Notes under the pieces: model-generated
What the model saw: the letters and a program-made list of their open reading frames with translations, nothing else
Databases searched by the model: none
What the model was told of the DNA's origin: nothing
Translations under genes and position numbers: made by a program
Assembly (NCBI GenBank): GCA_949710005.1
Contig: OX453275.1
Coordinates: 8,106,981 to 8,170,980, forward strand
DNA: 64,000 bases
Reading direction: 5' to 3'
Source: Ricordea florida
Lineage: Eukaryota; Cnidaria; Anthozoa; Corallimorpharia; Ricordeidae
In this document: positions 24,796 through 34,706 of the stretch, in pieces
How positions within the stretch are numbered: the stretch's first letter is position 1
How the letters are laid out: the number at the start of each line of letters is the position of its first letter

Positions 24796-25409
24796 AAGTA
24801 TCTTATATACAAGGCTAAAAGGTTGAAAATTTTTTTTGTAAAGTTAAAAAGTAAAAACCAAACGTTTTCGGCTGTTTGCCATGATCAGGGTTAAAAATGA
24901 CCGTCCGCACGCATGTATATATATCTTATGTGATTCCCGTTGGGAAAAATTTGGATACATAAGAAATTACTTGTTTGTTCAAGCTGGGGCGGAATTGTTG
25001 GATCATTAGCCCCTCAACGATCCTACGCTTGTGGAATATCTGCATGTGCTGAGGAGAGAAGACGCCAGGTGAAAGAATGTGATGGATTTTCTCGCAGGTG
25101 TTTTGCAGGTTCAGAGGTGTGAGCAGGATTTGAATGTTCCGCAAGTCGTCTGCTAAATTTCTCAGTCTCGCCAATATAATCTCCTTTGTAAACAGCTTTG
25201 GAAACAACAATTCCGCCCCAGTTTGAACAAAAAAGTTATTTCCTATGTGTTCAATCTTTTCTCAACGGGAATAACATAAGATATATGTACATGCGTGCAG
25301 ACGGTCATTTTAACCCTGGCATGGCAAACAGCCGAAAACGTTTGGTTTTTATTTTTTAACTTTACAAAAAAATTTTTTTTAACCTTTTAGCCATGTATAT
25401 AAGATACTT
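24796..25409. mobile_element. Foldback element with 205-bp arms
   Basis: Arms 24796-25000 and 25205-25409 are inverted copies with small differences (outer end AAGTATCTTATATAC, inner end GGCGGAATTGTTG), enclosing a 204-bp loop. The loop's minus frame ends RRIVEGLMIQQFRPSLNKQ, resembling the end of a GIY-YIG or reverse-transcriptase protein, so the loop may be captured retroelement sequence. The element occupies the gap where the 3' exons of both CTF18 and MRPS7 are missing. Confidence 0.75.
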
Positions 25410-25848
25410 AAGTGTAGCTTTGTTTTCGAACTCTGAAACAAAAGCTACACTTGAAAAGGTTTTATTGAATTGACGCCTGTGTTCCTTTTACGTCGTACAA
25501 TTCTCTTTGACTTAGACTTTTCCCTTAATCAGAAATGTTTGCTCCATATTGTCTCACCTACGTCAGGTCAATATAGGTCAACAATATCATTATAACATTA
25601 TTAACATGCAGACATAAGCCAACAGTTTTCATGCTAGCCACCATTCCTTGAAAAGCTACTGAAGAGTACCTTCATTGTGATTCAACTCTTTCTGTACATT
25701 ATGTTACTGGATTCTCTTAGGACTGTGAAAAGTGTTAACAAGTGATGTAAATTATGATGATTTATAACAGAGTTTTGGTCCACCGAGATATAAGATGGTT
25801 TGCTTAATATTACATAAATTATATTAGGGTAAACTGAATATGACATAC

Positions 25849-28800
25849 CTTTCTCAGTATACTCTGTGATAGAGATTTCTTGCCATCCCACATCATGCAG
25901 TTGACAAATTTGCTGAGAACAAAAGGCAGTTAGATTTTGGTAAGAAACCAAACCAAACCCAACGAAAGGAAACATTGTTAAAATACTACAATCTGCTACA
26001 CTATGTGTCTGAATCCTTTTCTAAATCAAAATAAAACTGTCCTCTTATTAACTGATAATTTTTGCTTGACTTCTTTCATCATTCTCTGGATGCATACATA
26101 CATACATATGTAAGTAAGTACATACGTACATAGATGCATGCATGCATGCATGCATGCATGCATGCATACATACATACATACATATGTAAGTAACTTACAT
26201 ACATGTACTTTACTGGCTTGTCCCCACACAGGGTTTTCTTTAAGGCTTCAAGTAGCCGGAGTTTTTTGAAAAGTAGACGGTTGTGGGTTCAGAGGACCCA
26301 TACGAAATGATACTAAGTAGTGTAGACCTGATAATGAAGCAATGAAAGTAGCCGGCGAAACCTGACAGAGAAGCCGGCGAACGTCGCCGGCTGCCGGCTC
26401 TTATATACAACCCAGCCCACAGGGCTTTTCAGAGTCAATTTTCATGCATAAAGAATGCATAATGCATAGAGAAACATATGATGTCTGTTGCCTCAGGGAA
26501 CATTTAACTTTGTTTTCCACTGATTTTTCCCTTGGATATCGATGTTTCACAGGACTTCTTCTTGGGAAAAAAACAATTGGTTCCCCCCCAGAGCAGACAT
26601 TAACTGAGTGCTTACAATGTTGTATTTTTAATATTCATGTATTATTCTTTTAAGACATACCCAATACAACTCGCCCTTTTTTTACCATGCAAGAATAAAA
26701 TAACCCGGGTGCAGTTGTCTCGTATTTCCTTAAATTGCACACAGAGAAGGAAATAAGAGACCTTTGCTCGCAGGCTAGAATGAAAAAGAAAACAGTTTCA
26801 TAACAGATGTTACTTACCTCACAGTCTCATGTTCAAATATTGATGGTGTAATGTCTGAGCTTGCAGCCTTTGGGATTTCAAAACTGTCACCTTCCTCTAA
26901 AATGTTACTGATAATGTACATGAAATATAAATAATGAACAGATTAAAATAATTTATGGGTTAGAAACATACTTTTTAATGAAAGGCAAGTCAAGAGGACA
27001 GCTTCATTAAGGTACAAGGTATTACTACCATTGTCTCACTAACACACACATTTAGGCCTGGCTTGTATTAAAGCGGCAGGAAAAGTACATTGATTGGAAC
27101 ACATGACGAAATTACTCACTCTAACAGATCATCTTCAGCTGTGGAAGGTGCAGGTTCAGTGCTTGACAGAGCCTGTTTATTAAGCACTTCAACCTTCTCA
27201 TCTTGTTCTTGGACATTCCTGATTTCACACGTAATAATAAAATAATAATCAATCAGTGGCTAGATTCTATAAGCACAAGCAATCAATAATTTTTTTGTTC
27301 ATAGAAAAAAGAAAAGCATGGAAAAAGCATGGAAAATGAAGTATGGGTTATCTGGAAATTTAGGCTAGTTTCCCACACAACCCCATAGTTTATCATTCAC
27401 GCTTTATTCGCATTGTGGAATTTGTACAAATTTGTCAAGCTTTTCTGTCTTTAAGAACAAAGTGCTAGAGTTTTTATTAAAATAGATACTAAACTAGTTT
27501 AGCCGCACTTCTTCGCAGCCCTTATTTCTTATAATATTGCGATGTCGAGGTGGCCTCTCTTTATAAGCCTGGTGGTTTCCTAAGGTCTCCTCGCCTAACA
27601 ACCTGCTGTATACTGTTAAATTTATTGTAAAAAATGCTAATAAATAAATGATGATGATTGTTTAGGATAATGCACAGTCATGCAAAGACTTCTTCTTTTT
27701 CAAAGAATGATACAATATGGCTATGGCATAATGAAGTAGAGGGTAAAATGGGAATCTGGGCAATATCTACCATAAAAAAATCATTGTGCATGAATCATAA
27801 TGTAAGCTAAAATAGAACTCAAGGGCTACATCACCATATCACATTCGATTTCATTATACATGCCGTAGCCAAACGGTTTGGTTCTTTGAAACAAGGGATG
27901 TTTTCATTTCCCTGGAGAAAACAGCTACAGCAAGCAGAATGAAGTATGAGAGATACAGAGGTCTTCACACCTGAGGTACTGCAAAGTCCACACAAATTAT
28001 TTAAGGCTAGATTTTGATATCACCCTTTACTCCATTACGTACATTGTAGCTAGACTGTTTCATTTTTTGAAAACAAGAAATGTTTGTTTGTGCACTTACC
28101 TAAACAATTCAGCTACAGCATACATAATGAAGTATGGGGTGATATGGAAATCTTGTCTTATGTAACTTTACACTCCAGTCGGGGATCAGTAAGTAGATTC
28201 TCCTTACAATATTCAGGAAAGCACATACATTGATCATCCAGTAAACAGAGACAAAATAACAATTTTAACAGCTCATGGACCCTTGACCAGTCAAATACTA
28301 ACACATTCGAAGCAATTGCAGAATACCCGGCCACTTCATTTACGTTCTGGAGGCTATATTACAATGTACTCTATTGTTATTCATCAGTATGTAAATGAAG
28401 TGGCGGGTATTCTGCAATTTAGCCACAAATTCTCCCAAATTAGTAAAACGTCACGTATTGTAGTGACAAGACTTTTGGGCTACATGTAGGTATTGCCCCA
28501 TACTTCATTATGCATGCTGTAGCTGTATAGTCAAAGATAATGGACGTGAAAGAATTTCTTGTTTTAGAAGAACAAGTAATGCGGCTAGAGCATGCATAAT
28601 GAAGTATGAGGTAATACGGAAACCTGCCATGTGTATATGGGCTTACAGACTGTGAGCCTCAAAACCGCAAGGCAGGCCAAGCAAAACTCCCAACAAATTT
28701 TGTACTTACAGTCCAGCAACTGATAAACACAGACTTCTTGCAACGGGAAAATGAAAAGTCCTTCTGTTCGGTAATGGATGAACACAGCAGCATGACATTT

Positions 28801-29017
28801 AATAAATCTTTCACTGATTCATGTGCTCAATAATTTTTGACATAAATTTACTTGAGCTTTATTTCATGTTTGTACAAGAGTTGTAATTCATATCAAGAAA
28901 GATTTCTCACCTAGAGGATTGATTCACACGTAAAGCTTCCCGGCAAATAAGCCCAATAAAAGCGTTCTTTTGCCACGACAAAGTACTTACAAGGAATCTG
29001 CCCCTTCGAGCAGCCAT
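25849..29017 (-). CDS. MRPS7: Mitochondrial ribosomal protein S7 (uS7m), 3' exons missing
   Basis: Exons on the minus strand: 29017-28991 (ATG, MAARRGRFL, GTAAGT donor), a tentative 27-nt exon at 28736-28710, 27218-27120, 26907-26818 and 25912-25849. The last three join in phase and read through IPKAASSDITPSIFEHETV, then SKFVNCMMWDGKKSLSQSIL. This matches the start of the uS7 fold (phenylalanine-rich SKF, then the N-MM-GGKK box) that binds the 3' major domain of small-subunit rRNA. The last exon ends at a GTATGT donor. No following exon (the VPVPL, RRRFLA and AHYRWW regions) is visible between 25848 and the CTF18 3' end. An intermediate exon between 28710 and 27218 may be missed, since phase does not fit there. 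Start and N-terminal exons are less certain than the uS7 core. Confidence 0.7.
26095..26200. repeat. (CATA)/(CATG) tetranucleotide repeats
   Basis: Alternating runs of CATA, GTAA and CATG units, imperfectly mirrored around 26150. Simple sequence in an MRPS7 intron. Confidence 0.9.
27320..28620. repeat. Reiterated intronic motif (TAATGAAGTATG)
   Basis: Six diverged copies of a ~35-bp motif around GCATACATAATGAAGTATGG occur near 27335, 27730, 27935, 28120, 28500 (inverted) and 28590, often preceded by AGCTACAGC. They are spaced 100-400 bp apart. The origin is unclear, and they lie in MRPS7 introns. Confidence 0.6.
28314..28419. repeat. 106-bp hairpin
   Basis: AATTGCAGAATACCCGGCCA and its continuation to CTTCATTTAC are inverted at 28391-28419 with one mismatch, giving a 29-bp stem and ~48-nt loop. 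It could be a short MITE; a small RNA precursor cannot be excluded. Confidence 0.6.
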
Positions 29018-30065
29018 CTTGGATTCAGGTTAATACTGCGAAGAGGGGGACCTGGGAAGGAACGGGAATAATCCCTCTCCCTAAGGTTCAACGAGAGTAC
29101 AAGGAACGTGTGAGGAAAGATGGACGACAAACAAGCAAAACGAATGGTAGAAACCGCGGAGAGGAAGGGTGGGTGGATTCTCTCTACATAAAAACGAGGC
29201 ACTCAAGGTGAAATAGTTTATCTACAGTACATAATACTCCAGGTGAATTCACAAGGCAACCTGGATCAAGCTAATTGATGTGCCACACCAGATACGAAAA
29301 ACCACTTTAAAAAAAACACCGACTCTTAAGAGGTGGTCAAAAAATATGTGGAAACGTATTCCCCTTCTTCTGCTTAGGTACATGTCCATCACTAAAAAAA
29401 TTAATATTACCGGTTATAGGGAAGGATTTTGTGAGATAAGTCTGCAATAGGGTGGTAAAATTCAGCTGAAATAGGTCTAGTATAGGCGACACATCCCCAC
29501 CCAAAATTTCCTAAAGTACCACCTCCCCCTCCCCACTTCCCTTATCCCCGGGGTAGAGCTTATTAGTTTGAATGAAGTAGTTTAGAAATCTGAAGGCAAA
29601 GGTGAGGAGGGGATTGTCGGCGCATCTTTTTCGTTCAATGCCACGAGGAAGAAATCCCAGGTGAGACGAAGACCCTCTGTGGATAGGCAGTACCCTGTTA
29701 TCAAAATAAAATGCTTTCAAAAGCTGTTGAGTTCTATTTTACTATCACTACAAGCAGGAACCCATCATGGCTCCTGCTACAAGCAAGAGCGCTAGTTGAT
29801 AGATTCTCACACAAGCTACCTTACTTTAGATCTGTCATTGAACGTTCTACAAAGAAGTAACGAGGGCTCTGTCAGTGCCTTTACAATTTCGATGAAAAGT
29901 TTAAATGAAGGTAATTATATAGTTTTGTTGAGGCTTCCGTAAACGCACAAACTCGCATAGTATCAAATCATGCAACCTGAATATTAATGGCAACGTTCTA
30001 ACAACTTTTTCTGGTATAGATATCGAGTAGCGAGAACACCCCTGAGGGGGTACTGTCATACATAT
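29018..30065. other. Intergenic, MRPS7 upstream region
   Basis: Contains the MRPS7 5' flank and repeat debris. The stretch 29455-29515 (with ACATCCCCACCC) has a diverged relative at 46885-46975 beyond the other end of the Polinton, both probably from one dispersed repeat family. No gene seen. Confidence 0.5.
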
Positions 30066-30146
30066 ACTACTATGTAAGCGGGTTTATGCGCACGTTTTTA
30101 GGTTATTTTCAAATTTGACTGAAAATCTCTGTCCTTTTTTAGCTTA

Positions 30147-30262
30147 AGGCTCATAAGTACGTTTTAGGTTTGGGAGGTCTCCAAGTCTCTGTAAGGCTCA
30201 TAAGCACGTTTTTGGTTTGGGAGTTTCTGCAAAATTCATAAACACGTTTTAGGTTTGGGAGG
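30147..30262. repeat. Three iterated units inside the TIR
   Basis: Three copies of a ~27-bp unit, CATAARYACGTTTTAGGTTT followed by GGGAG, begin at 30152, 30199 and 30237. A degenerate fourth (GCGCACGTTTTTAGG) lies at ~30088. The right TIR carries the same set inverted. Iterated binding sites for a terminal protein, replication factor or transcription factor are possible. Confidence 0.8.
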
Positions 30263-30296
30263 GTCTCTCTGCGAAAAAATTTGAAAATAATTACGG

Positions 30297-30305
30297 TTTA
30301 AAAGA
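30297..30305 (+). promoter_or_regulatory. TYTAAA promoter box of polymerase gene
   Basis: TTTAAAAGA begins 33 nt upstream of the ATG at 30330, within the TIR. The identical box serves the right-end gene at 45800-45792. Confidence 0.65.
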
Positions 30306-30329
30306 AAAATCATTGAAATACAATACTAA

Positions 30330-33300
30330 ATGGAACAAAAAAAAAGTTTTGCGGAAAAGCCAGGAAAAAATGGCAAAATAATAAGAAGCTTAATAATAAA
30401 ACAGTTAGAGAAAATTATCAAAAAAGGGAGTAAAAAATTAACAAAAAAGGTAATTATTAAAAAGTTACGTAAAATTCCAGAAATTGATAAGTTTTTCGAA
30501 AATAATCCAAGTCAACTACAAATACCAATTCCAGAAATTGGTTTATTTCACGATCAACCACAAATATCAAGAACTCCAAGAAGAAGAAGGAAATTAGCAC
30601 CAACTTTTATAAAACCACAAAAACCAATTCTTGATGAGCCGGTACCTGAAATTAATGTTCCAATTCTCAAACCAATAAATAAAAAGCTTGAGGATTTAAT
30701 CAAAGCAAATATTATAAAACTTACTAATAGTAAAAAATCTCAACCAAAAAATAAAGGTAAAACTTTTTCTGATAGTGTGAGAGATGAATTGAAGGAAAAG
30801 AAGAAAAGAACAATAGTTCTAAAAATAAATCCACATGAAGATGTTCCGCCAATTCGTAATTTCGAAGAAAGAAACGGAAGAACTATTCGGATTAGGAGGG
30901 ATCTAAATAATGATTTGTCAGAAACAATTTATAATGAATTGGAACCCCAAATAGAAATGGGGGCAAGAATTGTTTTCAGTTTTTCCGCTTTGATCCAAAG
31001 AGGAAATGGAGAGATAGCTTATCACACTCACACATTTAGAAGCGGAGGAACTTTTACTTCTATTTCGGAAATAAGAAAATATATAGAGAGATGTGAGGGT
31101 GAGAGATTGAGTTTAGAAGGAGAAGCTTGGATGAGAGCATATTTACCCCCAGAAAAGAAGATTAATAAAGCAGGTGTTAATGAGGGCGGAGTTGAGTTTA
31201 GAGAAGTACAAATAAAAGTTATTAATACCAGACAACCCTTAGTTGGGTGCGGAAGATTACCCGATGAATTACGAAAGAAAAGATGTATTTATTCCGTAGA
31301 TGATAAAGATGATAATCTCTGTGTCTGGCGGTGCTTGGCTATTCTTATGAAAATTATTGGTGGTGAAGACAGACCTGAAGCTCGCGTAGAGAAAAAAGCT
31401 CTAAATTTAGCTAGAACTTTTTATGGTAATAAAAAACTAAAAAGAGAAGAAGTTAGATCGACAAAATTGGTTGATTTTGAGAAAATTTCAAAAGTTTTTT
31501 CCATAAATATCCGGGTTTATGAGCAGAAAGATATATCGAATTTTTCAGTTTGGAAATTGGTGTTTGGGAAAAATAATTTCAAAGATAATTTATCAACCCT
31601 AAATTTGGGCCTTTATAAGAATCATGGGTTTTTCATCAAGGATCTAGATCTTCTTGCTCAAAACTGGGTATGCCAAGGCTGTAAACAAAAATTTACCAGA
31701 CACGACGATTTAAAAAGGCATTTTACCAATGAAACATGCACAGGAGGAAAGACAAAAATAATATGTACGGGAGAAAAGATAAAATACATCACGAATGAAT
31801 CTGACAAAGTTTTTTACGGGGGTAAAACCAATTTTAGTTATAAAGCGTGTAGGTGGTTAGAACACCAATCTAAGATTATGGGTAAACATATTCATCATGC
31901 GCTTTGTGGCCATGGTGGTGAAAGGTGTTATAGGGATGAGGAGGGGAATGAGATTTTGTTTGACGGATACGAACCCGAGACAAAAACCGTTTTTGAGTTT
32001 TATGGCTGTAAATGGCATGGGTGCCCGTGTTCAGAAACCGACAAAATTAAATATAATGAAACTATTGAAAGAGAGAATATGATAAAAAGCTTGGGTTATA
32101 ATTTAGTATCGGTTTGGGAGTGTGAAAATCCTGAATTACCCAATATCTGGTTCAAAAAGAAATTTTACCCATATCCCTATTTTATTGATTACGATTTTGA
32201 GGGGTTATTGCAAAAAGAAGATAAAAAGGTTACCGATGATTTAACTTTCACTCATACCCATATTCCAGTTAGCGTCGCAATAATCGATAATTTAACAAAA
32301 AAACCCGTTTTCCTTCACAACCAAAATCCTGATCTCCTTATAAAAGAATTCGTAGAAAAATTGGAGGAAATAAGAAAAATTATTGTCGAAAAGGTTAAAG
32401 AAGAATACCCGCTTCCTGATCAAGATTCCTTACAAAAAAATGTCTTGCAAAAATATGAAGAATGGTGTAATCAAGTACCTGTTTTGGGGTTTAATAGTGG
32501 AAAATACGACATCAATTTGATTAAAAGACATTTTATAAAACACATGACCGAAAAAACAAAGGATATTTTTATTGCAAAGAAACAGAATAGGTATATGTTT
32601 TTAACAACACCGAATTTCAAATTCTTGGATATAATGTCCTACCTTGCGCCTGGGGTTTCTTTTGATAAGTGGTGCAAAGCAAACAACTGCGAAGCCCAAA
32701 AACTTGTTTTACCTTATGAAAAATTGGATGGTTATGATAAGCTTTCCTTAGTTGGACCCGTGAAACATGAAGATTTTTACTCTTCCTTGAAAAAGAAAAA
32801 TATTTCCAAAGAAGAATATGAAGAATATTTACTCGAATTCGAAAAGAGGGGCTGCGTTACAATGTTAGATTGGTTGAAAGAGTATAATTTGAATGATGTT
32901 ATCCCCTTTCTGGAAGCCCTTGAAAAAACAAGGAGATTATATTATCCAGACGAAATTGATATATTAAAAGATGCCGTTTCCATTCCGGGTGTATCAATGA
33001 GGGCTGTTCTAAATAAATACCAAAAAATGAAGAAGAAAGGAGATCCAGAATTGTACGCCCCAGGGCAATATTGTGCCCATAGTTGCGGTGAATTTTGCAA
33101 AGACAAGTTTTGTAAAAAATGCTACAAAATAAAGAAAGATTGTAAAATATGCGACAAAAACAAGATTTATAAGTTATTGAAAACAGGGATGGTTGGAGGC
33201 CCAAGTATTATATTTACACGATATGCAGAAAAGGAAGAAACAAAGATTCGACCCCATAAATATAAAAATCCGGAAAAATGTGTGCGAATTGTTGGGTATG

Positions 33301-34706
33301 ACGCAAATGGTTTATATCTATCCTGTTCAGGACAAGAAATGCCATGCGGAAAAGAAAAATGCATTGTGGTTGAAAATCCATCGGATCCAAAATTTATTAA
33401 GAATATTCGCGAAGATATTCTTGATGGAAATCTTTTCGGGTTTTGCCAAGTTGATATCCATGTACCTGATCACCTGAAAGAAAAGTTTGAAGAGTTCTCT
33501 CCCTTATTTATTGTAGACTCCGTTCCTGAATATTTAGTACCAGAGAATATGAAAGAATATCAAACAGCTACAGGAAGAAAACATTTAAAAGACAATAAAA
33601 AATTACTTGGTGTAACCAAGGCAAAAAAGATATTTTTATATACTCCTATGATAAAATGGTATCTTAATCATGGTTTGGAGATTACCGCCATCCATAATAT
33701 TTTAAAGTATGAATCGGGAAGGCCCTTTGGATTTTTCCCAAAAGAGGTGGCAGACGCAAGAAGAGATGGAGATATTGAGGTTTTATTGGAAAAACTAAGT
33801 AAAGCTTTTGATGAAAACAAGATTGACGATGTGGTGAAAATTACCAATGAATTAAACCAATTTCCCGATATATTTAAAGTTATTGAAGAAAATAAAGATA
33901 TCAAAGTACTGATTGAAAAACTAAAACCAAAGTACAAAGGGTGTAAAGAATTAGCCGATACGAATAAACTTAGGGGAAATTCTTTCTACGGAAAAATGAT
34001 AGAAGATAAAGAAAAACATAATATCACAAGGTATACTCAGGATGAGGAAGAGGTTGAAAAAGCTCTAAGATCTCCGTTCTTTGAGGATCTTAATGAAATA
34101 AATGACACATATGAAATAATAAAACGGAAAAGATTAATAAAAATAGATAGACCCTACCAATGCGGAATCGCGGTTTATCAGCTAGCAAAATTAAGAATGC
34201 TGGAATTCTATTACGATTTTCTAGATAAATATCTTGATAGAAAGGATTTTGAGCTGATTCAAATGGATACAGATTCAATGTACATGGCAATCTCGTCTGA
34301 AAATTTGGATGATATTATAAAACCCGAAATGAGAGAAGAATACTTTACCGGCGGAAAAGAAAAATTCCTATCAACTTCTAAATATCATGACAAGACTCCG
34401 GGTTTGTTCAAAAAAGAGTTTGACGGGATTAGAATGATTGCTATTTCCTCAAAATGTTATTACGCGGAGGATGAGAAAGGAAAGGCAAAGTATAGTTGCA
34501 AAGGCACAATTCATAGACAAAACGAAATGAACTGGGATAGATACATGTCAGCTTTGAAAGGGGCAATTGATATGTCACAAAATACAGGATTTAGAATCAA
34601 TGATAACCAAATTGTGACATATACACAAGTTAAAAAGGGATTGAACGCTTATTATGATAAAAGATGGGTTTATGAGGATGGAATTCACACAAAACCATTA
34701 TTTTAA
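30330..34706 (+). CDS. polB: Protein-primed family B DNA polymerase (multi-domain)
   Basis: 1458 residues, likely the element's replicase. The N-terminus is Lys-rich and repetitive. Residues ~331-438 (C331 in NLCVWRCLAI, H432 in NHGFF, D438) have the spacing of an OTU/papain-like cysteine protease; inference only. A C2H2-like zinc finger spans 448-469. A block at ~554-567 (VFEFYGCKWHGCPC) resembles the VSR/PD-(D/E)XK nuclease insert known in Polinton polymerases. Exonuclease motifs: D622-F-E624, N722..YD727, Y852-x3-D856. Polymerase motifs: A at D991 (DANGLYLS), B at K1213-G1221 (KLRGNSFYG), C at D1313-T-D1315-S. All catalytic acidic residues I expect are present. The ATG lies in the left TIR. 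The stop overlaps the convergent integrase by 9 bp. Confidence 0.95.
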   Translation: MEQKKSFAEKPGKNGKIIRSLIIKQLEKIIKKGSKKLTKKVIIKKLRKIPEIDKFFENNPSQLQIPIPEIGLFHDQPQISRTPRRRRKLAPTFIKPQKPILDEPVPEINVPILKPINKKLEDLIKANIIKLTNSKKSQPKNKGKTFSDSVRDELKEKKKRTIVLKINPHEDVPPIRNFEERNGRTIRIRRDLNNDLSETIYNELEPQIEMGARIVFSFSALIQRGNGEIAYHTHTFRSGGTFTSISEIRKYIERCEGERLSLEGEAWMRAYLPPEKKINKAGVNEGGVEFREVQIKVINTRQPLVGCGRLPDELRKKRCIYSVDDKDDNLCVWRCLAILMKIIGGEDRPEARVEKKALNLARTFYGNKKLKREEVRSTKLVDFEKISKVFSINIRVYEQKDISNFSVWKLVFGKNNFKDNLSTLNLGLYKNHGFFIKDLDLLAQNWVCQGCKQKFTRHDDLKRHFTNETCTGGKTKIICTGEKIKYITNESDKVFYGGKTNFSYKACRWLEHQSKIMGKHIHHALCGHGGERCYRDEEGNEILFDGYEPETKTVFEFYGCKWHGCPCSETDKIKYNETIERENMIKSLGYNLVSVWECENPELPNIWFKKKFYPYPYFIDYDFEGLLQKEDKKVTDDLTFTHTHIPVSVAIIDNLTKKPVFLHNQNPDLLIKEFVEKLEEIRKIIVEKVKEEYPLPDQDSLQKNVLQKYEEWCNQVPVLGFNSGKYDINLIKRHFIKHMTEKTKDIFIAKKQNRYMFLTTPNFKFLDIMSYLAPGVSFDKWCKANNCEAQKLVLPYEKLDGYDKLSLVGPVKHEDFYSSLKKKNISKEEYEEYLLEFEKRGCVTMLDWLKEYNLNDVIPFLEALEKTRRLYYPDEIDILKDAVSIPGVSMRAVLNKYQKMKKKGDPELYAPGQYCAHSCGEFCKDKFCKKCYKIKKDCKICDKNKIYKLLKTGMVGGPSIIFTRYAEKEETKIRPHKYKNPEKCVRIVGYDANGLYLSCSGQEMPCGKEKCIVVENPSDPKFIKNIREDILDGNLFGFCQVDIHVPDHLKEKFEEFSPLFIVDSVPEYLVPENMKEYQTATGRKHLKDNKKLLGVTKAKKIFLYTPMIKWYLNHGLEITAIHNILKYESGRPFGFFPKEVADARRDGDIEVLLEKLSKAFDENKIDDVVKITNELNQFPDIFKVIEENKDIKVLIEKLKPKYKGCKELADTNKLRGNSFYGKMIEDKEKHNITRYTQDEEEVEKALRSPFFEDLNEINDTYEIIKRKRLIKIDRPYQCGIAVYQLAKLRMLEFYYDFLDKYLDRKDFELIQMDTDSMYMAISSENLDDIIKPEMREEYFTGGKEKFLSTSKYHDKTPGLFKKEFDGIRMIAISSKCYYAEDEKGKAKYSCKGTIHRQNEMNWDRYMSALKGAIDMSQNTGFRINDNQIVTYTQVKKGLNAYYDKRWVYEDGIHTKPLF

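Larger units (their letters stand above)
30066..30341. repeat. Polinton left TIR
   Basis: Starts ACTACTATGTAAGCGGG and runs to ATGGAACAAAAA. The arm includes the promoter box (30297-30305) and the first four codons of the polymerase gene. It contains internal repeats (separate entry). The match with 45756-46031 is near-perfect by eye. Confidence 0.95.

Noticed and set aside
24926..25210. 94-codon ORF as a gene
   Set aside because: It lies across the loop and an arm of the foldback, so it is transposon-derived rather than a missing MRPS7 exon; the sequence does not resemble uS7.
26026..26229. 67-codon ORF with Cys/Met/His repeats
   Set aside because: It is the translation of the CATA/CATG microsatellite.
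31897..34290. Short ORFs within the polymerase gene
   Set aside because: They overlap the 1458-aa polymerase frame on either strand and have no promoter box at -31 to -37.
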